Source: Schistosoma mansoni (taxonomy: Eukaryota; Platyhelminthes; Trematoda; Strigeidida; Schistosomatidae). From it: a stretch of 64,000 bases of DNA. The notes under the pieces are model-generated. The model was given only the letters and a program-made list of their open reading frames with translations, did not search any database and had not been told where the DNA came from. Where the stretch lies: assembly GCF_000237925.1 (NCBI RefSeq), contig NC_031502.1, positions 4,732,458-4,796,457 of the forward strand, in the 5' to 3' direction. Made by a program: the position numbers and the translations under genes. Below, in pieces: positions 1 through 13,280 of this stretch (positions are counted from its first letter, which is position 1; every line of letters begins with the position of its first letter).

Positions 1-138
1 ATTACCCAGTTTAATTTGTACAAATCTGACTGTAAGCAAAAGTAGTGTATTCATATATCATTTTTATCTATTTTGTAGGTCAAGTAAATTAATATCAATA
101 ATTTTGCTTTTGTTTTTGTATTTTGGGTCTCCATTACC

Positions 139-291
139 ATGCACAAGCCAGTTGAACATATTCAGCAAAAATTGGTAGATAGAACAATTTATCGAAGAAG
201 TGTTTTATCATCTGATCCTTGGTTCCTAGTATATACTACTAATCAGGCTGTAATGCTGTCACCAGGGCCAAGTAACTCAAAATCACAATGA
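139..291 (+). CDS. Possible exon or short ORF, unrecognised product
   Basis: An ATG at 139 opens a 50-codon frame ending in TGA at 289-291. The composition looks coding (MHKPVEHIQQKL at the start, SSDPWFLVYTTNQ in the middle). A good donor (AA|GTAACT) lies at about 276. Splicing there gives phase 1, whereas the next exon at 425 needs phase 2, so the two do not join in frame. It may be the last exon of a gene entering from the left, an exon of another transcript, or chance. The product is not recognised. Confidence 0.3.
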   Translation: MHKPVEHIQQKLVDRTIYRRSVLSSDPWFLVYTTNQAVMLSPGPSNSKSQ

Positions 292-424
292 ATATCGTTT
301 AATACTAAGTAGTTAGAAGCGTCTATAACAAACAATCGATCCACGTTTAAAAATAAAATCGATAGGCCATGTTAAAACTCATAAATTTCAACGTGTCCTC
401 TGTTTTCCTTTTTTTCAAATTACA

Positions 425-588
425 GTAAACTAAGAACACAAGCAATACAACCTAATGCATGCATTAATGATCCAGGACCTACACCACAAGAATTAATCAA
501 TGAATTACGTTGGTCAGGTAGAAGCAATAAAGATTATTTATTGAATTTAAACGCTTCTATAATGGCTGAAAGTACACAACCTGTTAAG
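425..588 (+). CDS. Internal exon of an unrecognised plus-strand gene
   Basis: A pyrimidine-rich acceptor ending TTACAG precedes 425. The frame T|AAA CTA AGA stays open to a donor AA|GTAAGC at 588/589. The translation includes QAIQPNACINDPGPTPQEL and later SGRSNKDYLLNLNAS. The exon ends in phase 2 and the next candidate exon at 1009 starts in the matching phase, which supports a real gene. If the donor is not used, translation stops at the TAA overlapping it. No known domain was recognised and the 5' part of the gene lies outside the window or was not found. Confidence 0.5.
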
Positions 589-1008
589 TAAGCCTTAGAA
601 AAAAAGTGAAGTGATCTCTCCTGACGATTTTCAATTTGCATATTTCTAACGATTTTGCAGTTAAAATAGAGCTTGTAAGCTAGGTGACTGAAATCTTTCA
701 TTTCAAAGACACACTACTTACCAAGCTTTCTTCATATAGTTAGATAACAATTCGGTATATCGTGATATCTTGGTCGACGTGCATTATTTTGCTGGTAATT
801 AAAACCTCTAAACTGTATACTTGATTTCTCTGCCTGGCGAAATATTTAGGCTTTGTATTTTAAAACTATGAAACTAATTTAGTATAACACACAAAATACA
901 CTCACTTTTGTAGCAAGCACGTAACCTATCCTGACGCTAGTAAATCCAAATGAAAACGGCAGAACGGTTGGTAGATTTTCCTTTATAAACATTCCTTGAA
1001 GAGATATG

Positions 1009-1200
1009 CAGAGAATATATTAGAATTCATGCATTAAATGTGTTATGCGGTTTGAGAATGAGAGAAAATTCTCACTTTGGTAGATCCAGATTACTGGTTG
1101 AAGTTGTTATGCAACGTCGTTCAAGAACATGTCGTAATAACGAAGATGAATTTACTACTTTTATTCCTCTCGATCTTCAGCAATAGTATTTCTTTATATA
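1009..1200 (+). CDS. Probable terminal exon of the same plus-strand gene
   Basis: An acceptor ATGCAG precedes 1009. Joined to the exon ending at 588 it reads on in phase through REYIRIHALNVLCGLRMREN and a basic stretch (MQRRSRTCRNNEDEF) to a TAG stop at about 1198-1200, with C-terminal residues FIPLDLQQ. The product is not recognised. A second acceptor (ATTACAG) precedes about 1520 and could feed a short alternative C-terminal exon (RSRRLTGMNSSKRI, then stop). The gene converges on the minus-strand RhoGAP gene that ends at 13.28 kb. Confidence 0.5.
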
Positions 1201-1559
1201 TATCTTTTCATTTCCTTCTACTTGAACCATACTCCCAATTTTCAGTCTATTTCATTATCATTTTCCCCATGATTATCTCAAATGCTTTACTTCTCCTCTT
1301 TTTAGTTTCATCTTATCGGATTTAATTCATCCTCAGTCCATGACATAACATTCCAATATCAAGTAACCAACTAAACGTAACCGATACTAAAAATCTCTGT
1401 CATAATTTCGTTTTCATTCATCAAATGAAGTATGTGCAATATTATGTCATAAATTCTAATGTAATAAATTATTTTCATAACTGTAATCTGATTTTATTCT
1501 ACTTAATTCACATTACAGAAATCGATCGAGGCGACTTACAGGAATGAATAGTTCGAAGA

Positions 1560-4230
1560 GAATTTAAATTAAGCTATGAATGGCAATAAAGAAAGCAAAT
1601 ATATCATAAAACGCTTAATAATTTGGTACATCTTGATTGAAAAAATTGAAATGAACTGAGTATCTAACTGAAATAGTAATAAATAAATTTAAATTTATTG
1701 GGTTTTGTTTTAGTTTAGAAGTATAAAGTTATAACGTAATTAACTCGTAAAACTTGTTCTGTTTTAAATTACATTTACTTCCCACTATAGCTGAGTTCAG
1801 TACTGAAACAAAATATCATCCATATTATTCAAATAGATGATTTGTTGTTAAGGAAGCTTGAAGAATTCAATGGTGAAGAGTAAACCTATTCTCTGTTTAA
1901 TGGTTGATAAGTATTACCAATTAGATATTAAAACCTACTATTGATTGATTACTGAGTACTACCCAGTATTATGTCTGTCTAGTCCATTAGTAATTATTGA
2001 ATTCTATTAATCAGGTTTTGTAGTGAGGCCGCTAGCCTTAGTAACTCAACTTTGCGTCTACTATGTTGGGATGTTATTTTGTTAGGAGTAATCAGTAGGA
2101 AACCCTATATGATCAAGATTTCGTGGTGATTAACAGCTATTTTAAACAAACTGATTCTCACTGAGAGATTGTGATCCCTAGTCACTAGGTTTAATACTTA
2201 CCTTCAAGACTAGATACACCTTGTTGAGTTTTGACAGTTAAGTATTGAAAAGTGGTAGATAGTTCATAAATTCGGAATCCTATGCACAAAACGATTTTTA
2301 TAGTTAGTCAAAAGAAGGTAAAAATAATCATCAGTAAATAAATCTAACGGATTGCTCAGTTAAGACCTCAAACTTTTGTCATGGAGATAACATTCAATAG
2401 TTATTGTATTTTTTTTGAACTATTTGTCTTCCTTATAGATTTGTCAGGCAATATAAGATAAAAATTGTATATATCATTCTTAGTAAGTGCTTAGGTTATC
2501 CCATAGTTTATGCTAAGGGCTGTGCTAAGATATGTACATCCTGTCAGGAATTTTTCTCTGTAGCTATATAGTCAGTAAACATTAGCACTACAATGTAATT
2601 ACATCCAGGTCACAAGTATCAAATAGGAATGAACACCCACCTAGGATAAGGTTTCCGGTTATAATACGTCTATTCCAGATATAAGTCATATGTTATAAAT
2701 TCTCACTACCATTTAAACCAGTAGATTTCCTGTGGGAAAAAGTTGTTTGGGTATAACAAACATTTTGAATTATTTAAGAAATTATAAACTGATATTCTTT
2801 CATGATATCAGTGAATTTTTCAAGGTAAGCATTTAGAGTATTGATTAACAGTCTTACCTGAGTTTAGAAACATCTGTTCAGTCTTCATTAATTTCCAAAT
2901 ATATAACAAGGAAAGTCAATGTATGACAAACATCAACTACAGATTGTTAGAAGATTTATAAAATTAAAAACTGTCTCTTGTTGCATACATTATGTAAAAA
3001 GTAAGTGTTATTATTAGACTGATATTCAAGTAATAAAACATTTGTTCCTGTCTCATTAAAAATCATGAATTTGTTTCTCACTACTAGGATTTAATTTACA
3101 ATAATAATTACTTCAGTGGTAAAAGAACATTAAGTGATCAGAATAAGACAGAAGACGTCTTAAAAAGATAAATATAGTAAAATAATAAAATTAAATTAAC
3201 ATGTCTTCATTAATACAAAACTGAAAAGATTTCATTTCTTAACATACTAGAGGTGCATGATACCTACGGGGATATTTTGATTTCACTAGAGTTGGAAATG
3301 TAAACAATTGAGCCCCAACTTAACAGTTTAAATGTGAAGAGCTCGCCTAACGAATCAAAGCTCCTATATTTGATCCTGAATGTAGTAATCAGTGTACGCT
3401 GTTGATGAATCTTGTACTAGGATGAAATAGCTACTAACTGTATCCTGACTTTCAATACTTGTTAAACTAAAGTCAAGTCTTGATGCAAAACTAAAAATTA
3501 TTGATACAAACAAATTTGCTTAAATATCTATCGTGTGGATTATAGGGAATACGGAAACAGTATAACAATAACAAATATAGTGTGAGTACAAGTCTGTCAG
3601 TAGTACTCAGAATATTTAGGGGTAGTCAAATTCAAATGACCAACTTAAAATATGTCTGGTGGTTTAGGTAACTCGACATTACATTGCTAAAAACCTTCAA
3701 ATTGTACAAGTTTCTCATTCAGTTTCACCTTGAACAATATCATCTAACTGTATTAATAAATATGCATAGAGATTCTGATGAAGATAACTGACAAGAATCA
3801 ATTAGGTATTCAACAATTGAACCTTTAGATAACACGATTCTTGATTGTGTCCGGATATTCATTTAGAGGGCTTGCACTTGGTTCATCCAATATTTTAGAA
3901 ATGGACAGCTGTAGTAAAGGATATAGTTCAAAAAGATGTTATCTTCGTCGAACTGTCTTTATGTTGCTTACTGAGATTCAGTGGGTTTTATTTGTTGCTG
4001 TTTTAATCTTAATTATTATTCTGTAGTTATACATCCATAGAATTCATATAACATTGACCTTAATAATACTATTATTTCCTGTTTAATCTCATATCATTTT
4101 ATTCTTCTTGTAATATCCAGTCGGTAATTCATAGCGCTTCATTGAAACACATGTGACTCAGACTTTAAGTGAACTTATGAATTTCGAAGTAAATGATGGT
4201 CAGTTTATCAGTGTAATAATGGTTAATTGG
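1560..4230. other. Gene-free stretch
   Basis: AT-rich sequence with stops in all frames. The only item noted is a short plus-strand frame at about 3841-4026 (no convincing start). It ends in a hydrophobic segment (WVLFVAVLILIIIL) just before its stop, as in a tail-anchored protein, but no upstream exon could be tied to it. Confidence 0.6.
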
Positions 4231-4244
4231 AAACTTTTACTGAG

Positions 4245-4420
4245 ACCATGAACCGTTCAGTAATATAACACCATGAAAAACCTGGAAGCACTGGATGGCC
4301 GTGTAGTCTTAGTAATGGGACTCTGCAGTGCGTACGCACCATCCCACACATGGAACTCAAACACAGGATATTTGGTTCGTAACCCAATACTGAAATTTTT
4401 CAGTTACCACCCTTCTAATG
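4245..4420 (-). repeat. Degraded hammerhead-type SINE-like repeat (family B)
   Basis: On the minus strand this shares its end with the copies near 42.97, 46.93 and 52.1 kb: the TTTTCA-GTG edge, a CCAGTGCTTCC block and GAGTCCCAT at the hammerhead position. The catalytic core is decayed: CTGCAGA stands where CTGAGGA is expected, and the GAAA is altered. A second decayed hammerhead-like block, with GAAACG preserved but helix II broken, lies at about 4690-4760 on the same strand. Confidence 0.6.
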
Positions 4421-5464
4421 TATATAAATTACCATTCCTTTAACTAGCACTACTAATCTTTATTGTAGTTTTCCCTGAACCAGTTCTTATCTTGATAATT
4501 TCATTTCACTTACACTGAATACTAGTATCATTTTCACATTTACAAGTGCTAATAGACCTATTCTAATAACAGTCTTAAATTCCTATCTCTAAAATAAAAT
4601 CAGTTTGTAAAACATACCTTCTTACAGATTAAAATGAGCTCCATAAAGATGTTTCGCCTAGACGATAAAGTATCTATTAAAAAGCGGCTTGTAATGTATT
4701 CAAAACTGGCGTTTCGTTTTGCATGGGACTCAGCAGCTGTATGTGCGTACATCCCCGGTGTTGATGTTCATACTAAGATTTGAACTCAATATATTTCGCT
4801 TCAAACGTCAATGAGTTAAACATTGGTCTCTGCTGTTCATTTGGCCAATAACATGTTTAAGAAGAATAAATTTCATTTATTGGAGTTCGTATTTTCTTGT
4901 TGTTGATGCTAAGAATTGCAACTGTTTTGTTACTAATGACATATGTAATCGTGAGCGGATTCATTCGATAGGACCAATTAGCCAAATGTTTTTTTTAAAG
5001 CTTGGAAAGCAAAAACACTTACACATACAGTTTATAATCATCACCCAAGCTATTGGCTATCTGAACTCAGTGGTTCCTGGATATCAGAATATCATTTCAG
5101 GCAAACGCTATTGAGTTCGAGTTTCAGTGTAGGAATCAACAGTAACGTTCAAGCAAACCCGACCAATAAATCCCAAATAAGACGAAGCGCATATCCCGAA
5201 TTTGACTGTTAGCTTCCATACTGATTCAGTAAAAACTTGCGACCTAATCACAATAAAAAAGGGATCCACTCACGATGCAAATATGATCAATACTGAAAGA
5301 CCAGTTACAATATGAAATCTATACTTTTTCACATAAAATTCATACTCGTTACACATGCTAGTAACTATCTGAACTCCTTAGATCAATAGGCATTATTACC
5401 AAGGTTTAACTTGATAATTTCGAATAAATTGAACTAGTCCAAGAAATTTGGATTAATTTTGATT

Positions 5465-5525
5465 TGGTTATTTATTCTCTGAAGAAGTGGCTTACATTGA
5501 GTCACGAAACGTCAGAAAATCGGTT
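5465..5525 (+). ncRNA. Hammerhead ribozyme motif of Penelope-like type
   Basis: The strand reads CTGAAGA (5479-5485), one unpaired A, a helix II of GTGGCTT/GAGTCAC with an ACATT loop (5487-5505), then GAAA (5506-5509) and CGTC (5510-5513). The predicted cleavage point follows C5513. Helix I is short (TTCT at 5475-5478 with AGAA at 5514-5517) and helix III is nearly absent. Such minimal hammerheads ending in CGAAACGTC are known from the terminal repeats of Penelope-like elements, and a Penelope-type reverse transcriptase relic lies at 17.9 kb. The extra A after CTGAAGA is the one departure from the ideal core. Confidence 0.6.
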
Positions 5526-5866
5526 TTTTTTCTACTCATTGGGAAATTATAAATATATCATTTATTTATCCATATGTCAATGTTTAATACATTGATATTT
5601 GAAAAGAAAAATACTAGGGTTTTAGTTTCAGTGTAACCATCCAAAATGGCAATGTAAGTACAAGCACCTAATGGAAGCTTTTATAAACATGATAATGTTT
5701 CTATTTTAAAATTACCAACGAACTCATAACTATTCTAAATTAAATGAAAATCTATTGAAATAAAGAAATAGTTTTCTTTCCTAACATTTACACTTTTGTT
5801 AATTTCCATAATTAGACACTTACCTGTATGTATGTATATTATTACTTAATTGCAATTGATTACAAT

Positions 5867-5897
5867 GTAAAATAATAATAATAATAATAATAATAAT
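5867..5897. repeat. (ATA)n microsatellite
   Basis: About nine to ten tandem ATA units. A CT-rich tract follows at about 6022-6060. Confidence 0.9.
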
Positions 5898-6959
5898 GAT
5901 AAGTTGTATACTATAAATGAAGAATTTCTTTTCGTTTTCTATGGTAATATCCAGTTAATGTACTAAATGATAAAAGTTCAAATACATTTTTATTGTTTGT
6001 TCTATTCAGCTATCTCACTTACACTCTCTCATTCTCTCTCTCTCTCTATCCCTCTCTCTTTTCTTTTTACATATAATGAATTAAATAAACATGTTACTAA
6101 ATTAGATTCTAGATCGATGGGGAAAACAAATAAACAATAAATTGCGGTAGGTACCATATGTAACATAATAGTAATTCTTTTTTACCGAATCAACATTAAA
6201 TTTTGTTAAGTTTAAAGGTGAGAAATAAAAAAAAAGTGAGTGTAAGAGGCATCAGATAGAATAGGTATATAAATATATCTATCCATTTAAAAGAGAGAAA
6301 AAGAAAACACAACACATTCTTTGCTTAGATTGTTTGCTTTTTACGGAAAAAAAAGTTATTTTTCTGGTTTTTATCGTTATCATATATTATGCATGCGAAA
6401 ACAGGAATAATTGTTTTTTTCTTACAAAAATGAACATCGTGAAATAAATAGAAAACAATATTACCTGATAAAATTCAAATTGGACAACTTGAAATATGAT
6501 ATAAGTTTAGAAATGAGAAATATAGTTTATTTGAAGAAAGGAAGTCATTTAGCTAGGCAGTTTCTGGAAATCTATTTAACTAATGGGTCCTCCGCTCTTT
6601 TTATGTGGTTTACAGTTCAGTTCACTCAGTGATAAAAGGCGTTTTCAGAGAAAGTAGTGTAAAACCTCTCTGACTATTAGCTTCAACTTATATAAATAAT
6701 TTATTTATAAATACCCTATTGAGATGTATCATATGAATATATGGTCGCTTGCTAGCTATAAGAATATTGAATAAAATTAGAAGCTGAACCTAAATTATTA
6801 TTTAGGATAGCCATACAGAATTTAAAATTAATGACTAGTGGAATAATATACGATTAAATTTCACCTGAGTTATAGTTTTCTTATCATCTGAACTCAATAA
6901 AAATAAATAAATCAAATAAGCATCAGTAGGTTTTGTCGGTCACAGACTGATCTCACTTA

Positions 6960-7070
6960 AGTTATCATTGAGGGCTAAGGAACACTGGACACACGTTTCA
7001 CCCTAGTATAGTACTCCTCAAGAGTGGATATTCACAAACACACTAGGAATAGTTTAGCTAGGTCACAGAC
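6960..7070 (-). repeat. Degraded hammerhead-type SINE-like repeat (family B)
   Basis: On the minus strand it shows TGAGGAG, then GGGTGAAACG, GTC and CAGTG in the order and spacing of the family B hammerhead. The first core C is changed and helix II pairs poorly. A further SINE-like stretch (TGCCTAGTGGTTACAATGG, tRNA A-box-like) follows at about 7110. Confidence 0.45.
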
Positions 7071-7289
7071 TGATTGAATTTGGGACTGCACTATCGGGGG
7101 CTTGCCTAGTGGTTACAATGGTTAATTGTTCACCACGAGATTTGATGGTTCTGTTGCGTTCAATTTAGTGTTGAGAAGTTGCATACTGTGAAGAATAAGC
7201 TATCCTGTACTTTCTGATCTTCAATGGTACCCCAGATGTAAACAGTCTATAGAGGAGGCAACCTACAAACTAAAACCGGTCTCCACAAA

Positions 7290-9740
7290 ACCTGTTAAAC
7301 TAAAGAATAACAATTTAATTCCCATTGTAAATGTATTTTACTGAATAGCTTGAATAAGGTTACTTACTCAATAGTTCGTTTAATGTCAGTTGATCATTAC
7401 GACGAATATCTGTGGCTATACGTCTTATTAGATTAAATACAACCAGATACTAGTATGTGTGTGGGATTTTATTCATTGACTGAAATGCACTTAAAGTCTG
7501 GCTGACAGTTGATCCAGATAAACGACACCTAACTAGATAAAGAACAAGTACCTCATAATATACTAGTTTCAGTGTTGTTGGTGAATTAAGTATTGGCATT
7601 GACACGTACTGCAGTTACTACAATTATTCGCTTTGACAAAATAAGGTATTTTAAAACAATTTCGCCAACCATATACTCTTTTTTTACCAGTGATTCACTA
7701 ACTCAGTTTATTTTATCTACACCACTTCGCTAAATTATGTAACTAATTATCTTTATCTTTGGGTTGAATTTAAATTCATTAAAGAAAATTTGTTGTCGGC
7801 ACTCTAATCGGAATCGTCAATGTAACCAAATGTATAAGAGATTAGTAGACTAAAATGATGAATAAATACTTGGAGTAAAATAGGGTTGTTTTAATGTAAA
7901 CCACTCAATTATAATACTGTTAGCACAGTTCTTGATAATATCTTCATTGTACAACGAACGACAATAAAAATTTTATACTTAAACTATTCGGTTTACGGAA
8001 TCTAATAAAGAACATTCACGTATTCTGTTAGTTACGTCTTTAAATTGTGGCATAAACTAAGTATAATTGTTGTCAAACAGATTTCATGAAGACTATTTCA
8101 CAGACAATAAGTATAATGAGTAATAAGAATAGTAATTAAAAACAAAACAGTAGAAATTATGAATAACATAAGTATCTGCTTTTATCCGTATCAACTCAGT
8201 GGTCTGCCATATGAATGAAATGTTATGAATAAGAGACAAGCATTATTTCCAGTGCACTAATGTAAATTCTAATCATAAATCCAATATGTGATGGGTTTTC
8301 GTTGTTGATAAATTTTTTTGTTCAGAAATCGAGTCTTATTTACTGTTAGTCTAATTCAATAGCATTAATCATTATTTAATATATTCTGAAAATAATTACT
8401 GTATTTATGCACGCCAACTTATAGACTTGGTCAGGTTGGCATTTACATTGTATACAAACGCAATAATAATAATAATAATAGTTTATTCTTGAAAAGTTCA
8501 AATACAAACATCATACATTTACACGCATACACCAACTACTGTGTAATGTATGGTGAAGTACGAAAAAGTGATCGTAACTTTAACAGGGTAGTCAGTATTT
8601 TGAAACTAGACTATTTATAGTTATATACATATTTTGGTTGTGAGAAATATCAAAATGGATTTAGATTAAAATAACAGTAATAATAAAAGTATTATTAAGA
8701 TGTGCAACTATGAAATAAAATGAAAGAATGACGTCAGTTCTATATACGCGACGTGAATCTATAAAATATTGTTGTAATTATTATCATCATCAGAATCATC
8801 GCGCAATAGAAACATGTTAATCGTATGAATGCCAATATTTATGTTAAACATAGTAATTAGATAGATAGATGACTAAAAATACTTTGAATAAAGGGCAAAT
8901 TAATTGATCAGAAAAGAAACAAATTAATGCACCACCACAGAAAAAAGCAACACATCAAACTGTCTGGGATGATTATTTATTTTTCTGTCGGGAAACAATA
9001 ATTGTTTCATTTAGCTGTATAATATCCGTGATAAAATTACGTTATATATGGATATATATTTCTAAAACAAATTATTCTTTTTAATGTATATACATTTCAT
9101 TTGTAAATATATTGAAAAGTTAGTGTAATTATAGTTTAAGGATGAGCTAACACTGATATTGAAATGACCTGGTAATTATAAATCCACTTTTCAGCTCATG
9201 AGCAGAGTCTGTTTTGTTGAAGAACATTCGTCAATGGAACTAATGAAAGTTTCATTGTTTCGCACGATTTATTACTAGTCCACCTATTTTAATATGGTAC
9301 AAATGTTACACAACCTCATTTACCTAAATATGAATATATTCATACTACTTCTAATAGTTTTACAGAAAATGCACTGTTACCTACAAAATTTTTTAGAAGC
9401 AAATTCTTCTGACAACTGTTCGAGTTTAGGGCACATTGACTAACGATTTTCATAAGCTACTGTACAACATTCATAGTTTGTTTTACATACAATAAATTTC
9501 ATTACAGTTTGGCCTCGTTCGACCAAGAAAGCGGAACACAGCGAGGAGGCATTGGCTTCCACTGTGTTCTTTTTACAGTGGAAAGAACCTAAATAGATTG
9601 AAAACAATTGAAATCACATGGGCATTAAGACTATGTAAAACTTATAGCAGCTGAATAACATATTACCGAGGTCTTGAGAAATTATTAATGGAAGTAAACG
9701 TACTAGCTTCAAATCACAGAGCTAGTTAGATATAATGATG
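7290..9740. other. Gene-free stretch
   Basis: AT-rich with no exon supported on either strand. An (AAT)n run lies at about 8461-8482. Nothing else is recognised. Confidence 0.6.
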
Positions 9741-9744
9741 GTTA

Positions 9745-9860
9745 CCAGTCAGTGATTTCGAGAACTAATACCATGTTTAGGTTTGGTCGCCTTCAGCTTT
9801 CTCCCAACCTACGTCTACATTATCAAACGTTGTCTGCTGACAAAGGCAAATGATACAAAC
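9745..9860 (-). mobile_element. RTE-like LINE 3' scrap
   Basis: The block around TTTGGTCGCCTTCAGCTTTC resembles the minus-strand 3' region of the RTE-like LINE at 23.5-23.7 kb (compare TTTGGTCTGGCCGCCCCTAG there), diverged and truncated at both ends. Confidence 0.5.
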
Positions 9861-10104
9861 TGACTGGTTATTAAAGTCTGTACAAATCGAGGTAATGTCA
9901 ATCGTCCAGTTTTATGTCGTTGATGATATTGAATTTTTCCTATTGGGTCAAGTCTGTTAGTTTTTCAACCGTGCCGTTTAAAGACTGAAAAGTGAATTAA
10001 TCCTAAAAGTTTAGAAGCCTAGTAGAAAACGGAGGACACTTTACCGTGTCAGATCGTTCTAGGAATGACAACACATCCTATGAATAACTGTACCTCCAGA
10101 CTAT

Positions 10105-10305
10105 ACTTACTTACACCTGTTACCCCTCATGGATGAGTATAGACCGCCCACCATCCAACTCTATCACAGGCAATCCTTTCCAGTTGCTATTCATCTCTGC
10201 TTCAGATTCTCAACTGTTTTTTTGCCCTTCCTCTTTTCTATTTCCATTCAGGATTCCAAGTTGGTGCTTGCTTCGTGATGCAGTGTATTAGTTGAAATTT
10301 TATTC
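10105..10305 (-). mobile_element. RTE-like LINE 3' fragment
   Basis: It is similar in order and wording to 37057-37270: a TTAC-repeat tail, then ACCTGTTACCCCTC, ACTCTATCACAGGC and TTCAGGATTCCAAGTTGG. It is therefore a 3'-terminal piece of the same LINE family, in minus orientation, diverged and with no open frame. Confidence 0.6.
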
Positions 10306-10309
10306 AAAT

Positions 10310-13275
10310 GTACGTCCTGAGCTGAACGACGCTAAAAATGCGATGGAACTAACTAGCTTCAGTACTTAACTAAATGTCACATATAAATGTCTTACAACAC
10401 TATATACCGACAAATTTCAGAAATACAAATCCCTTAATATTCATTTACCCCGTCCAACCCTGACGATTATAGAATCTTTTAGGTAGATTTCAGCATTTAA
10501 TGTAAATGAAAAAATATTTTCCAGTTCATAGATTGAAATAAAAACTACGCGACTGTGAAATGTAACCATTGGTTCATTTTGTAAGGTTTAACACTTCCAT
10601 AACTTTTATTAATACTCAAGATGTCAATAATGAGTTTGTAAGTTATAAATAGTATATCATTAGCTGGTGAACATATAGAGATAATTCATCTCCACTACAA
10701 TTACTATGGAATAGCATAGTCATCATTTGTGATAAGCAATCGGAAATCCCACCGAAACATATCACTGATTTATTAAGAGCATTTATCTTGACGATCATTC
10801 GAACTTAACAAACATCTGCGTGTATCGTCACTTCGAAATCAACAAATACAATAAATGACAGTTTTTCAAACATTTTATTGACTATACCCACTGTAGTGGT
10901 GTCTGTAAATAATCAAAAATAAGCATCAGCATGTATTCCAGTCAATCAGAATTGTCAAATTACTATACAACACTGGCAATGAATAGATCATGCTTTTGTT
11001 ATGACTTAGTCACAACTACAGAAATGATATTAGATCGAAAAACAGATATAACAACCTATTTGCACCTCAACATAGTGCAAGCGATATCTTGTCATTTAAA
11101 GTAGTGGCCAGACTAACCTGATAGACAGAATTCGATAAGCGTTTAAGTATTATACAAACATGGCGCTGTGATCAAATTAGTCGCAGATATTTTACTCCTA
11201 CAGGTCAGTCATCACCCGATTAACTCGAAGGTTACATCCAGAACGGTGAACATGGGGCTGGTCCGAATACCGTGTAAAGTATGAGTCTGTCAAGCTTATA
11301 GGTACGCCCTGATGGTAAGCGCTAACTAGCACAAAGCCTAGATCTTTGGTTCCTTGACGGCTACTTAAAACTACCTAACATTATATCAAACCTCATACTA
11401 GATGACTGAACTAATACCAAATGTAAATGCAACATTTGCCCAATTTATTTAACAATGAGAAATAGACTAAGAATAGTAATTCTAGGCTTCACTATTACAC
11501 AAATGCATATCAAATTTCAATTCTCATTAAAGTGGTAATAATAAAAGTGGTCACGACTAAAAAAATGGTCGTAAGAAATGTCAACCAAACATAATTTTTC
11601 AAACAAGAACTGTGTTTTATAACTTTTCGTGAAAACGAAACGAAACAGAATGCGAACCAACGTAAAAACAAATAACAGATTTATCAGCGAGTAATGGATA
11701 GATAGTGTATCAGGTAAGCAAACAGTCAGGTAAATGTGTAAGAAAACAGATTATCGAGAATAATGTTTACGAAGAAAATTATTTGCATAAAATGTTTTCA
11801 CATAAATTAATTGCGTTCGTATCTCTTTAATATATGTATATATATGGAGTAAAAAGAGTGGACATAAAGAAATGACCTATCACAAAATAGATCTGTGTAG
11901 TTGATTTATTCGGAAAGTATAAAAATATTTATAATATAGAGAACTGACAATGGAAAACTAAAAACACTATCAAGTAAAGCATTGATTGTTCAATGAAGAT
12001 TGTGAATTACACAACAGTTGAAAACAATAAATCAATACTGACATAATAAACCAGAGAAGTACTATTACTGTTACTAATAACAATGAAGGCAAGTAAAATT
12101 GGTACACGTGCACACTCAGGACGAATTGAGGTTTACAATGTAAGTAAGAAGCAAAATGAACTGTTTCTTGATTATAAAAAATTTCACTGAGTAATCTTAA
12201 GGCGACACAAACAATAATACATCAGGTGCTGAACATACAAGAAAACAGAACGCCGCCATCATTCTTGAAAACAAGTGATTATGGTTGTCTCTGTGTTTAT
12301 GTTTGAGAGCAGACATTAAAACAGATGTATTGGCCTAAATTGACTTTAAACAACAACTGAGACATAAAAAAAGCAATTGATTAGAGAGTAGAGAAGAAAA
12401 ATCTAACAGATACAGACAGTAACGAGAAGTCGTGGATGAGACACTAAAAGGTACGAAAAAGGCAATCTGGACATATAAAATATGATAACTAAAAATAGTG
12501 ATAAAACGACATGAAAACTTGCTAAAAACGAATAATACAGCAAGAATAAAAGTGATCTCAAAAAAATAAATGAATATCGGTGTTTATTTTTGTAATTTCT
12601 CAAAAGAAAAACAAAACAGGCAAAAGTCATAACCTACTTGTGGTTAAGTGGTATATAGTAGGGAGGAGAAACATTAAAGCGCACTGTTACGTAAAATTAT
12701 AGGGAAACAAGTGAGTTATTTCATTGTTCATTTCTATGGACTTTTTTGGTTAGTTCATGTTAGTTGAAGAAAAACCTAAATTGTCTTTTCTACTTGGAAA
12801 AGTGAACAAACAAACAATGTTGGTAAATATATATCTACACAGAATCAGGCGTCATTCGTTGTTGTCATCTGCTTCATTCCTCTCCTTCGGTGGTCCTACC
12901 TAGACTCTTTCCGAAGAAAAGTAATTCAACAGGTAACTAGACAAATATTATCATTAAGAACGTGCAGATCTCTTTCGAGTGTACAGTAGCAGGCACATTG
13001 TGTGAATAATACAATAATTTCATGAATGTGCATCAAATTAATAAAAAGGTAAAGTGAAAACCAAGAAGTAGATAATGATAATAATAAAAGGAAGAATAAA
13101 GGCGAAACAAAAGAAAAGGAAGTTTTGTAGCTCATAAAACACAAGAAAATTACTACTTTTTACATACAGGTGGTTAGTGTATAAACGAATATGTTCATGT
13201 GTATGAAAAAAAGAACATATCAAGTGATTGAAATATACACCATAGATATCGTTGAACCTGTACATATTACATTAA
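10310..13275. other. Gene-free stretch downstream of the RhoGAP gene
   Basis: No exon is supported. It should contain the 3' UTR and cleavage site of the minus-strand RhoGAP gene, whose stop lies at 13281-13283. I could not place a polyadenylation signal with confidence. Confidence 0.5.
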
Positions 13276-13280
13276 TGAAA

